Source: JARYMI01 sp964550915 (lineage in GTDB: Bacteria > Acidobacteriota > Aminicenantia > Aminicenantales > UBA8522). From it: 7,879 nucleotides of DNA. Shown one piece after another: positions 1 through 6,908 of this stretch; positions within the stretch are counted from its first letter, which is position 1; every line of letters begins with the position of its first letter. The translations under genes and the position numbers were made by a program. The stretch is from contig CAZKBY010000132.1 in the NCBI GenBank assembly GCA_964550915.1, positions 1-7,879 on the forward strand, read 5' to 3'. The notes below the pieces were generated by a model. That model ran no database searches. It saw only the letters and a program-made list of their open reading frames with translations, and was not told the origin of the DNA.

Positions 1-770
1 GCTTTGACTAGGAACTTGCTCATATGGAGGTAGTGGGTTGTCAACCCTCCGCCGTGGTTAAGGATAGCATACCTCCCGCCGATTTTATCCGTCCCCAGCG
101 ACAGAACAACGCCGTCGGCTGTAGCCACAATGGGATTCCCGTAATTGGTGGCTATATCAATCCCGTAATGAAAGGTCTTCTTGCCTGTAAAAGGGTCGAT
201 CCGGTAGGAAAAAGGCGAGCTCACCCAGCCGATGGTCGGCCAGATGGTCGGCGTCGAAGCTAACTTGGCAGCCTGCGATTCAAAATAAGTCGTCAGAACA
301 TCAAGATTCTTGCCTATGTTCTCGGCTTTCTGAGCGAGTTCCTGCGGACTCTGAGGAGATACGCTCTGACCCAATTGAGGGCCGCTCGGAGCCTCCCCGC
401 TGTCCATTCCCTCAATATCTCCGGCTCCGATACCCATCTCTTTGAGGACTTCTGACGATTTCAAACCAGCCATGACGTTGAGCTTCTCAGTATAGCTCTT
501 GAAGGATTGGATGGCTTCGCTCAGCTTGCTGATAGAACTCTGGTAATCGGAAAGGAGCCTCTTCTGCTCAGCATTTTCCTTAAGCAAGCTTCTGTATTTA
601 GCCCGGGTTATATTCATCGTGAAATAATCCACCATAAACAGGACCAGGGCAACAGCGCAGAAAACGGCCAGCGAGAATACAGCCTTGACGGTCTTATGGG
701 ACAGAGTAATGGCCTTGAACTTCTTGGCACAATGGGGAACAATGATCAGGGAGAAATGCTTTTTAGCCAT
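1..770 (-). CDS. M23-family metallopeptidase, membrane-anchored (3' end beyond window)
   Basis: Probable cell-wall endopeptidase of the M23 (LytM/NlpD-like) family, acting on peptidoglycan outside the cytoplasmic membrane. 256 codons are visible, and the C-terminus runs off the left edge. A short basic cytoplasmic N-terminus (MAKKHFSLIIVPH) is followed by one hydrophobic segment at about residues 29-50. A Lys/Glu-rich, probably coiled-coil stretch lies at about 54-100, then a Ser/Gly/Pro-rich linker, then the M23 domain from about 178. The domain shows GWVSSPFSYRIDPFTG, the zinc-ligand motif HYGID (His201, Asp205) and the conserved THYLHMS (His249). The second zinc-ligand motif (HxH) would lie outside the window, so catalytic competence cannot be judged. 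The start is ATG at 768-770 with a weak AAGAG upstream. It lies 50 nt after the B12-binding subunit gene on the same strand, so it may be co-transcribed. An inactive LytM-type regulator is possible. Confidence 0.88.
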   Translation of the reverse strand, partial: MAKKHFSLIIVPHCAKKFKAITLSHKTVKAVFSLAVFCAVALVLFMVDYFTMNITRAKYRSLLKENAEQKRLLSDYQSSISKLSEAIQSFKSYTEKLNVMAGLKSSEVLKEMGIGAGDIEGMDSGEAPSGPQLGQSVSPQSPQELAQKAENIGKNLDVLTTYFESQAAKLASTPTIWPTIGWVSSPFSYRIDPFTGKKTFHYGIDIATNYGNPIVATADGVVLSLGTDKIGGRYAILNHGGGLTTHYLHMSKFLVK

Positions 771-820
771 AAATGCTCTTTTTCATTACCAAATAGAAAA
801 ACCAATGTCAAGAGACAATT

Positions 821-1237
821 TTATTTTAATTTTGCTCTCCCTTGACCGATGTGATCCTCAATCCATTTAATAATATCCTGAGTGGACGTGCCGGGGAGAA
901 AGATTTCGCGAATTCCAGCTTTCTTCATCCGGGGAAGATCCTTCTCCGGGATGATTCCCCCGGCGATGACTGGGATATCTTCGGCCCCTTTATCTCTGAG
1001 GAGTTTCGTGATCTTGGGGAACAGGATGGGGTGAGCACCGGAGAGAATGCTCAAGCCGATAAGATCAACGTCTTCCTGGATGGCGGAGTTGACAATCTCT
1101 TCAGGAGTACGTCTGAGGCCGGTATAGATGACTTCCATCCCGGCGTCGCGAAGAGCCCGGCAGATGACCTTGGCGCCGCGGTCATGGCCATCCAGTCCGG
1201 GTTTGGCTATCAGCACTCTGATTTTTTTTCTTGACAT
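821..1237 (-). CDS. icmB: B12-binding small subunit of an acyl-CoA mutase (IcmB / MCM C-terminal domain type)
   Basis: Stand-alone cobalamin-binding subunit, 138 aa, that supplies adenosylcobalamin to the large subunit encoded just upstream. The base-off/His-on B12 signature is complete: D16-G-H18-D-R-G21, then LSILSG (Ser63, Leu65), then IAGG (Gly93-94). The domain fills the whole protein, as expected for a split mutase; the known Streptomyces IcmB has about the same length. I chose ATG at 1237 because it sits 5 nt after a strong GGAGG. The GTG six bases upstream lies inside that ribosome-binding site. It is 51 nt downstream of the large-subunit gene. The small-subunit sequence alone does not separate isobutyryl-CoA from methylmalonyl-CoA mutase. 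The icmB symbol follows from the large subunit's residues; mcmB-like naming is the alternative. Confidence 0.9.
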   Translation of the reverse strand: MSRKKIRVLIAKPGLDGHDRGAKVICRALRDAGMEVIYTGLRRTPEEIVNSAIQEDVDLIGLSILSGAHPILFPKITKLLRDKGAEDIPVIAGGIIPEKDLPRMKKAGIREIFLPGTSTQDIIKWIEDHIGQGRAKLK

Positions 1238-1247
1238 GATCACCTCC
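1238..1247 (-). promoter_or_regulatory. Ribosome binding site of the B12-binding subunit gene
   Basis: On the minus strand this reads GGAGGTGATC, ten bases exactly complementary to the canonical 16S rRNA 3' tail, immediately before ATG at 1237. It decides the start: an in-frame GTG at 1241-1243 would fall inside the Shine-Dalgarno sequence. Confidence 0.8.
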
Positions 1248-1288
1248 CTCGATTTTGCCCTGCCCCAGCACTCCTCGACTCCGTCCCT

Positions 1289-2962
1289 TCAAAAAGAGAC
1301 CGGTTCCTGGTATTCTCCGTAGACTTCTTTCAGGGCATCCATGATCTCTCCCAGGGTGGCGTAGGCTTTCACGCAGGTTAAGATATAAGGCATCAGGTTC
1401 AGGTCATCCCAGGCAGCCTTTTTCAGGTCGTTTAACGACGTTGCCACCTTTGCCCTGTTCCTCTTCTGCTTGACCTCCCTCAACCTGGCAAGTTGCTGGC
1501 GGGTGACCGCCTCATCAATCTCAAGAATCGGGATTGGCTCATGAGCCATCTCAAAAGCGTTTACACCCACGACAATCTTCTCTTTTTTTTCGACGGCCCG
1601 TTGATACCAGTAGGCGCTCTCGGCGATCTCTCTCTGGGGAAATCCGAGCTCTATGGCCTTGACCATCCCGCCCATGTCGTCAATCTTTTTGATATAAGCT
1701 TTGGCTTCTTCCTCCACTTGCCCTGTCAGGGTCTCGACAAAATAGGACCAGCCCAGCGGGTCAATCGTGTTGGGAACGCCGCTCTCGTAAGCGATGATCT
1801 GCTGGGTCCGAAGGGCGATGGTGACAGCCTCCTCTGACGGCAGGGCATAGGTTTCATCAAGGGAGTTCGTATGAAGGGACTGGGTTCCGCCAAGAACAGC
1901 GGCCAAAGCCTGAAGAGCTACCCTGATGACATTGTTATAAGGCTGCTGGGCCATCAGCGAAACCCCCGATGTCTGGGTATGAAAGCGCAGCCACCAGGAC
2001 CTCTGATTCTTGGCTTTGAACCGCTCCTTCATTACTTTGGCCCAGATTCTCCGGGCCGCCCTGAACTTGGCAATTTCCTCAAAAAAGTCGCTATGGGAAT
2101 TAAAAAAGTAGGATAGCCTAGGCGCAAACTCATCCACTTTCAGCCCTCTTTGGAGGGCCCAATCCACATACTCGATCCCGTTCCGGAGCGTAAAGGCGAG
2201 TTCTTGCGACGCTGTCGCACCCGCTTCCCGGATATGATAGCCAGAGATGGAGATCGTATTCCAGCGCGGAACCTCTTTAGCACCATATTCAAAAGTATCG
2301 ACGATGAGCTTCATCGAGGGCCGCGGCGGAAAAACGAAAGTCTTCTGGGCGATATATTCTTTGAGGATATCATTTTGGATAGTCCCCGAAATTGCCTTGG
2401 GCGAGACTCCCTGCTTTTCGGCGACGGCGATGTACATGGCCCAGAGCACGGCCGCTGGAGCGTTGATCGTCATCGACGTCGTGATCCTGTCCAGCGGAAT
2501 CCCTTTGAAGAGGATCTCCATGTCGGCCAGAGAATCAACGGCCACGCCGCACTTGCCAACCTCTCCTTGGGCCAGAGGATGATCGGAGTCAACGCCCATC
2601 AGGGTGGGAAGGTGAAAGGCAACGCTGAGACCCGTCTGACCGCAGCGAAGCAGGTACTTATACCGCTTGTTTGTGTCCTCGGCCGTTCCGAACCCGGAAA
2701 ACTGGCGCATCGTCCAAAGACGGCCCCGGTACATCGTCGGATGGATTCCTCGCGTAAACGGATATTTTCCCGGAAAGCCAAGATCCCGGAGATAATTGAA
2801 ATCGGCCAGGTCAGAGGGTGTGTAAAGATCCTTGATCCTTCTCCCCGAAATCGTGGTGAATATTCGCTCGGGATGGGACGACTCAACGTCAGCCTGGCCG
2901 TAGGTCTTCTTCCTGGCTTCGGGGGACCCCTTGATTGCCGGCACTTGAATCCTTTTTTTCAA
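1289..2962 (-). CDS. icmA: Acyl-CoA mutase large subunit, isobutyryl-CoA mutase-like (MCM superfamily)
   Basis: Large, substrate-binding subunit of an adenosylcobalamin-dependent acyl-CoA mutase, 557 aa from the chosen start. Family landmarks run in order: LYTPSDL, YPFTRGIHPTMYRG (67-80), RQFSGFGTAE, LSVAFHLPT, GTIQNDILKEYIAQ, SISGYHIREAGA (His243), FAPRLSYFF, QTSGVSL and SLHTNSLDE. The B12 domain is absent and encoded separately downstream. Propionibacterium methylmalonyl-CoA mutase uses Tyr89 and Arg207 to hold the substrate carboxylate. The equivalents here are Phe88 (RQF) and Gln206 (YIAQ), as in Streptomyces IcmA (Phe80/Gln198, from memory). Isobutyryl-CoA to n-butyryl-CoA is therefore the favoured reaction, by inference. 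Start: the frame is open to a TTG at 3037 that has no Shine-Dalgarno. TTG at 2962 follows GGAAAGGAG by 9 nt and gives a typical N-terminus and length, so it is preferred, though not certain. Confidence 0.9.
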   Translation of the reverse strand: MKKRIQVPAIKGSPEARKKTYGQADVESSHPERIFTTISGRRIKDLYTPSDLADFNYLRDLGFPGKYPFTRGIHPTMYRGRLWTMRQFSGFGTAEDTNKRYKYLLRCGQTGLSVAFHLPTLMGVDSDHPLAQGEVGKCGVAVDSLADMEILFKGIPLDRITTSMTINAPAAVLWAMYIAVAEKQGVSPKAISGTIQNDILKEYIAQKTFVFPPRPSMKLIVDTFEYGAKEVPRWNTISISGYHIREAGATASQELAFTLRNGIEYVDWALQRGLKVDEFAPRLSYFFNSHSDFFEEIAKFRAARRIWAKVMKERFKAKNQRSWWLRFHTQTSGVSLMAQQPYNNVIRVALQALAAVLGGTQSLHTNSLDETYALPSEEAVTIALRTQQIIAYESGVPNTIDPLGWSYFVETLTGQVEEEAKAYIKKIDDMGGMVKAIELGFPQREIAESAYWYQRAVEKKEKIVVGVNAFEMAHEPIPILEIDEAVTRQQLARLREVKQKRNRAKVATSLNDLKKAAWDDLNLMPYILTCVKAYATLGEIMDALKEVYGEYQEPVSF

Positions 2963-3052
2963 GCTCTCCTTCTCCTTTCCTCTTCTTGACAGCGTAAGGT
3001 CTAAGGCCTTGCCCGGCAAATCATCTTTTTTAAACAAACGGCTGAGACGGGA

Positions 3053-3310
3053 TCAATCCTCCGTTACTTTAAAAACCACGTCATGATCCCGAACTTGCGA
3101 CTCTACTCGAAGCCCGATTGAGTCTCCCTTTTTGGCGGATTGGACAGCGCTGTGCTCGACCTGCATGGATTCAACCTTCTGGTAGAAATCTGTCGTGTGG
3201 CCTTTGATGTGGATCGTGTCGCCGACCTTGAGCTCACCCTTGGTCAGCTCGACGACACCGACTCCGATTTTAGAAAAATAATGGCTAATCCGGCCAATTT
3301 CTTCCTCCAT
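3053..3310 (-). CDS. EF-Tu domain II-like small protein (translation elongation factor-like)
   Basis: 85-aa protein that resembles only domain II (the beta-barrel) of translational GTPases. It has no GTP-binding domain. The recognisable part is GELKVGDTIHIKGHTTDF, followed by QKVESMQVEH and then KKGDSIGLRV, the usual pattern of that barrel. Short proteins of this type are annotated as 'translation elongation factor-like' in several bacterial and archaeal lineages. As far as I recall they often sit near U32-family peptidase genes, and their role is not established. The start is ATG at 3310, 5 nt after a very good AAAGGAGG at 3316-3323. A plausible promoter lies just upstream at 3338-3366, so this is probably the first gene of the unit that continues into the mutase genes. 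Its TGA stop is in the same frame as the mutase ORF, which opens right after it. A role in mutase function is not implied by the sequence. Confidence 0.85.
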   Translation of the reverse strand: MEEEIGRISHYFSKIGVGVVELTKGELKVGDTIHIKGHTTDFYQKVESMQVEHSAVQSAKKGDSIGLRVESQVRDHDVVFKVTED

Positions 3311-3337
3311 CTGTTCCTCCTTTCCGATTTTGACTAA

Positions 3338-3366
3338 AAATTAGCAAAAAAAACCTCTATTGGCAA
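3338..3366 (-). promoter_or_regulatory. Candidate sigma70-type promoter for the EF-like/mutase unit
   Basis: Minus strand: TTGCCA (-35, 3361-3366), a 17-bp spacer containing a T8 run, then TAATTT (-10, 3338-3343) preceded by TGC, an extended -10 element. Predicted transcription would begin about 20 nt before the ATG at 3310 and include its Shine-Dalgarno. The -10 hexamer itself is weak. The gap 3311-3399 between the two minus-strand units shows no clear terminator. Confidence 0.45.
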
Positions 3367-3399
3367 GCTGAAAATTCAGGGCCGACCCCAAACCCGAGC

Positions 3400-4158
3400 T
3401 TATCCTGAGAGGACTGCCCCCCCGTTGACGTTGAGAATCGCACCCGTGATGTGGCGGGCCAAATCGGAGGCGAGAAACAGGATGGGTCCGGCGATGTCCT
3501 CCGGAGACGGAATTCTCCGGAGCGGGATAGACTGCCTGACGCTCTCCCGGAAAGCTGGGTCGCTGAAGACACCGGCGCACATGTCCGTGTCCACCCAGCC
3601 TGGTGCGACGCAATTGACTCGAATGTTGTGGGGAGCGAGCTCGGCCGCCCATGACTTGGTCAGAGCATTGATTGCCCCTTTAGTGGCCGCATAATGAGAA
3701 TGGAGCGCTTCCCCTCGGATGGCGGCCGTCGAGGAGACATTGATAATCCATCCCTGCTTTTTCCTTTTCATGTGCGGAACGACGGCATTGGTGACAAAGA
3801 AAACGCTGTCCAGATTGGCCTTTATCGTCTCTTCCCAGGTACGGCAGCTCATGTTCCCGATCTCGCCGTATGTCCAGATGCCGGCATTGTTGACCAGAAT
3901 GTCGATGCCGGCCATTTCTTTAACCATGGTTTCGACCATCCGGACCGCTTCCGCTTCCTGGGAGATGTCGGCCCTAAGAAGGAGGCATCTCTGCCCCAGG
4001 CTCTCTATCTTTTTCTTAACCTCCTTCGCCGCGTCATCGCGCGAAGCATAATTGATGGCGACGTCGGCACCAGCCCGGCCAAACAGGACGGCCGTGGCCC
4101 GACCTATCCCCCGTGAGCCTCCGGTAATAAGAGCTGTCTTTCCTCTGAGCTCGATCAT
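3400..4158 (-). CDS. SDR-family oxidoreductase, 3-oxoacyl-ACP reductase (FabG)-like
   Basis: Classical short-chain dehydrogenase/reductase, 252 aa, expected to be a cytoplasmic NAD(P)(H)-dependent ketone/alcohol oxidoreductase. The Rossmann nucleotide-binding motif TGGSRGIG is at residues 12-19, NNAG at 90-93, and the catalytic tetrad is Asn115, Ser143, Tyr156 and Lys160 (YAATK). The C-terminal half has the usual RVNCVAPGWVDTDM and the end TGAILNVNGGAVLSG, typical of FabG-like members. Start: ATG at 4158 preceded by AGGGAG is preferred over a TTG at 4182, which would add eight residues to the usual N-terminus (IELRGKTALITGG). It lies 32 nt after the acnB stop and is probably co-transcribed with it. 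The substrate cannot be read from the sequence. Candidates are 3-oxoacyl-ACP, 3-hydroxyacyl-CoA or another small alcohol. Confidence 0.9.
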   Translation of the reverse strand: MIELRGKTALITGGSRGIGRATAVLFGRAGADVAINYASRDDAAKEVKKKIESLGQRCLLLRADISQEAEAVRMVETMVKEMAGIDILVNNAGIWTYGEIGNMSCRTWEETIKANLDSVFFVTNAVVPHMKRKKQGWIINVSSTAAIRGEALHSHYAATKGAINALTKSWAAELAPHNIRVNCVAPGWVDTDMCAGVFSDPAFRESVRQSIPLRRIPSPEDIAGPILFLASDLARHITGAILNVNGGAVLSG

Positions 4159-4190
4159 TTTCGCTTTTCTCCCTAAAGACAAAGACGAAA

Positions 4191-6743
4191 CTAAAAATGG
4201 GCGCCAGTATAATGAAGAGTAAATTCAGGCATTTCGTCAAAATAAAGATACCGATAGATGGTGTCCCTATGGGGAGCGAGCTTCTTTTCGACAACGGAGA
4301 GGTATTCTTTAACCCCGGGAAGCTCGCCTTTGAGCGAAGCGACGGCCGCAAGCTCGGCCGAGCCAAGATAAACGCGGGCTCCGTCACCCATTCGGTTATC
4401 GAAATTCCGAGTCGACGTGGAGATGACCGTTGCCCCAGGCCTTACCCGCGCCTGATTGCCCATACAGAGCGAGCAGCCGGGGATCTCCGTCCTCGCGCCC
4501 ACAGAAGAATAGATTGCGTAGTAGCCTTCTTTCATTAGCTGGGCGGCGTCCATTTTCGTTGGCGGCGTCAGCCAGATCCTCGTTGGCAGGTAGCCGGCGC
4601 CTTCGAAGATCTTCCCGACGGCCCGGAAATGGCCGATGTTGGTCATGCAGGAACCGATGAAGGCCTCATCAATCCGATCACCCGCCACTTCGGAGAGAAA
4701 CCTGACATCGTCAGGGTCATTCGGGCAGGCAAGAATTGGCTCGGTCACTTGAGAGAGGTCGACCTCGAGCACAGCGGCGTATTCGGCCGCCGCATCTCTC
4801 TGGAGAAGGGCGGGTTTCTCCAGCCACTTCTGGCAAGCCTCGATCCTCCTCTTGAGCGTGTCAGCGTCTTTGTAGCCTTCCTCGATCATCCGTTTCATCA
4901 AAGCAACGTTACTCTTCAGGTATTTGGCCACCTGCTCGATGCCAAGGACGATGACGCCACCGGCTGCCGACCTCTCAGCCGAGGCGTTGGTGAGCTCATA
5001 GGCTTGGTCGACGGTCAGGCCGTCAAGCCCTTCCATTTCCAGGATGCGACCGTTGAAGATGTTCTTTTTCCCCTTCTTGGCCACGGTAAGCAAGCCTTCT
5101 TTTAAGGCGAAATAAGGAATAGCATTGACGACGTCGCGCAAGGTGATGCCCGGGTTCAGTTTTCCTTTAAACTTGACGAGCACCGATTCCGGCATGTCCA
5201 GCGGCATGAACCCCAGCGCTCCAGCAAAGGCGACCAGGCCGGAGCCGGCCGGAAAACTCAGTCCCATGGGGAAACGGGTGTGGGAATCGCCGCCCGTGCC
5301 CAGCGTGTCGGGAAGGATCAACCGGTTCAGCCAGGAATGGATGATGCCGTCGCCAGGTTTGAGGGCCACGCCATTGCGGGCCATGATGAACTCGGGCAGG
5401 CTCTGGTGCATTTTGACATCGGCCGCCTTGGGATAAGCGGCGGTATGGCAGAACGACTGCATGAACAGGCCGCACTGGAATTCAAGACAAGCCAGCTCTT
5501 TGAGTTCGTCGGCCGTCATCGGGCCTGTCGTGTCCTGGGATCCTACCGTCGTCATTTTCGGTTCGCAGGCTGTCCCGGGAAGGACTCCTCCCAGGCCGCA
5601 GGCCTGACCGACGATTTTTTGCGCCTGAGAATACCCCTGGCCCGGCTTGGGCCTGGGATTATCGGCCAGGATGAAGAAAGTCGCTTCGCCGAGGCCAAGG
5701 ACTTGGCGGGCCTTGTTGGTCAGGTTCCGGCCGATGATGAGGTTGAGCCTTCCGCCAGCCCGGAACTCATCGCGGAGCGTCGGGGGCTTGAATTCGAAAC
5801 GGGCGATGACTTGGCCAGTTTCGCTCTTGATTTCTCCGGTCTTTGTGTTGAGCTTGATGATATCGCCCGTTTTCATCCGGCTGACCTCGGCCATGATCGG
5901 CAGGCCGCCCGAGTCCTCGGTTGTGTTGAAGAAGATCGGAGCGATCAGGCCGCCGATGACGACCCCGCCTCTGCGCTTGTTGGGAATAAAGGGAATGTCC
6001 TCGCCGATGTGCCACATCAGGGAATTGCAGGCGGATTTCCTTGATGAGCCTGTGCCAACAACGTCCCCGACAAAGGCAACACGGTAACCTTCCTCCTTGA
6101 ACCTCTGGATCATCGAGATACCGCCGGGAAAACGTGTCTCCCCCATCGACTGGGCATGGAGCGGGATATCCGGCCGGCTCCAGGCGTTTTTTGCCGGCGA
6201 GAAATCGTCGGTGTTAATCTCGCCGTCAACCTTGAAGACCTTGAAGGTCATCAGCTCCGGCAAGTCCAGTCGCTTGAGGAACCACTCCGCTTCAGCCCAG
6301 GAAGCAAGAACCATCTTGGCATAAAGATTGTCCTTAGACTTCTCGGCGATCCTGTCGAAAGCGCCATAGACGAGAATGATATGCTTGAGAGCATCGGCAG
6401 CAGCCGGCGCGAGTTCCTCAACATCCAGAAACTCCACCAACGGATCGATGTTGTAGCCGCCGAGCATCGTCCCTAAAAGGAAAACGGCCTTTTTTCTCGA
6501 GACGAGGGGCGAAGAGACTTGGCCGCGGGCCACCCTGGCCAGCCATTCGGCCTTGACTTTGGCAGCCGGGTCAACGCCCGGCGAAATGCGGTTTTTCAGC
6601 AAGTTGAAAAGGATCTCCTCCTGGCCTGTCGGCGGGTCTTCTAACAACCGGCAGACCTCAGACGTCTCCTCGGGAGTGAGAGGCAAGGGCGGAATCCCCT
6701 GCTTGCGCCTTTCGGCTTCCTGTTTAAAATATGAATCGAGCAT
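4191..6743 (-). CDS. acnB: Aconitate hydratase B (bifunctional 2-methylisocitrate dehydratase type)
   Basis: Cytoplasmic [4Fe-4S] enzyme of the TCA cycle that interconverts citrate and isocitrate through cis-aconitate. Family members also hydrate 2-methyl-cis-aconitate. It is 850 aa against 865 in E. coli AcnB and collinear with it. The HEAT-like N-terminal domain spans about 1-160 (MLDSYFKQEAERRKQGIPP). The swivel domain follows at about 165-380, with GDVVGTGSSRKSA and PNKRRGG. The catalytic domains carry EPKMTTVGSQDTTGPMT, QSFCHTAAYPK and GTGGDSHTRFP. The three cluster cysteines are present: Cys699 in GSCMTNIGHFRA and Cys757/Cys760 in GCSLCMGNQARV. The start is ATG at 6743 with TGGAG 7 nt upstream and a near-consensus promoter behind it. 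It is divergent from isocitrate dehydrogenase, the next enzyme of the pathway, and followed closely by the SDR gene. I see no damage to the gene. Confidence 0.97.
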   Translation of the reverse strand: MLDSYFKQEAERRKQGIPPLPLTPEETSEVCRLLEDPPTGQEEILFNLLKNRISPGVDPAAKVKAEWLARVARGQVSSPLVSRKKAVFLLGTMLGGYNIDPLVEFLDVEELAPAAADALKHIILVYGAFDRIAEKSKDNLYAKMVLASWAEAEWFLKRLDLPELMTFKVFKVDGEINTDDFSPAKNAWSRPDIPLHAQSMGETRFPGGISMIQRFKEEGYRVAFVGDVVGTGSSRKSACNSLMWHIGEDIPFIPNKRRGGVVIGGLIAPIFFNTTEDSGGLPIMAEVSRMKTGDIIKLNTKTGEIKSETGQVIARFEFKPPTLRDEFRAGGRLNLIIGRNLTNKARQVLGLGEATFFILADNPRPKPGQGYSQAQKIVGQACGLGGVLPGTACEPKMTTVGSQDTTGPMTADELKELACLEFQCGLFMQSFCHTAAYPKAADVKMHQSLPEFIMARNGVALKPGDGIIHSWLNRLILPDTLGTGGDSHTRFPMGLSFPAGSGLVAFAGALGFMPLDMPESVLVKFKGKLNPGITLRDVVNAIPYFALKEGLLTVAKKGKKNIFNGRILEMEGLDGLTVDQAYELTNASAERSAAGGVIVLGIEQVAKYLKSNVALMKRMIEEGYKDADTLKRRIEACQKWLEKPALLQRDAAAEYAAVLEVDLSQVTEPILACPNDPDDVRFLSEVAGDRIDEAFIGSCMTNIGHFRAVGKIFEGAGYLPTRIWLTPPTKMDAAQLMKEGYYAIYSSVGARTEIPGCSLCMGNQARVRPGATVISTSTRNFDNRMGDGARVYLGSAELAAVASLKGELPGVKEYLSVVEKKLAPHRDTIYRYLYFDEMPEFTLHYTGAHF

Positions 6744-6773
6744 CGTTTAACTCCATGAGAATTTTTCGCTATC

Positions 6774-6802
6774 TGTATAAATCTATCGATGCTTTTTGTC
6801 AA
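6774..6802 (-). promoter_or_regulatory. Strong sigma70-type promoter of acnB
   Basis: Minus strand: a perfect -35 TTGACA (6797-6802), exactly 17 bp of spacer, and -10 TATACA (6774-6779, 5 of 6 to consensus). Predicted initiation near 6767 leaves a leader of roughly 24 nt that contains the acnB Shine-Dalgarno. It probably drives acnB and the downstream SDR gene. Confidence 0.75.
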
Positions 6803-6830
6803 AACCAATTTTCTCTGGATCTTATTTTGG

Positions 6831-6859
6831 TTGATTTTTGATCCCGAAAATTATAAAAT
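6831..6859 (+). promoter_or_regulatory. Candidate promoter of the isocitrate dehydrogenase gene
   Basis: Plus strand: TTGATT (6831-6836), a 17-bp spacer and TAAAAT (6854-6859). It is divergent from the acnB promoter within the same 165-bp AT-rich gap (6744-6908). TATAAA at 6852 with 15-bp spacing is an alternative -10. A loose palindrome GAA-N2-TTATAA-N2-TTC (6846-6861) overlaps the -10. Confidence 0.45.
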
Positions 6860-6908
6860 TCTGGCTCTCTTAATCCTGAATTTATTCTAACTGCAGGGAG
6901 GAATCATC

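Noticed and set aside
785..811. Perfect TTGACA (806-811, minus strand) as a promoter of the M23 peptidase
   Set aside because: The hexamer 17 bp downstream is TAATGA, a poor -10. GGTAAT at 15-bp spacing would place the start of transcription about 8 nt from the ATG, which leaves almost no leader. Kept only as a possibility.
821..2962. Assignment as a standard methylmalonyl-CoA mutase
   Set aside because: The fold and B12 motifs fit the superfamily, but Phe88 and Gln206 replace the Tyr/Arg pair that binds the methylmalonyl carboxylate.
2150..2989. Plus-strand 279-codon open frame
   Set aside because: It is fully antisense to the mutase large subunit, whose conserved motifs are continuous over the same bases.
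3367..3385. Palindrome CTGAATTTTCAG after the SDR gene as a rho-independent terminator
   Set aside because: The stem is five A/T-rich pairs with a two-base loop, and the T8 run comes more than 10 nt later, so it does not form a standard terminator.
5280..6044. Plus-strand 254-codon open frame
   Set aside because: It is antisense to acnB, which is collinear with E. coli AcnB throughout; the shadow product shows no domain.
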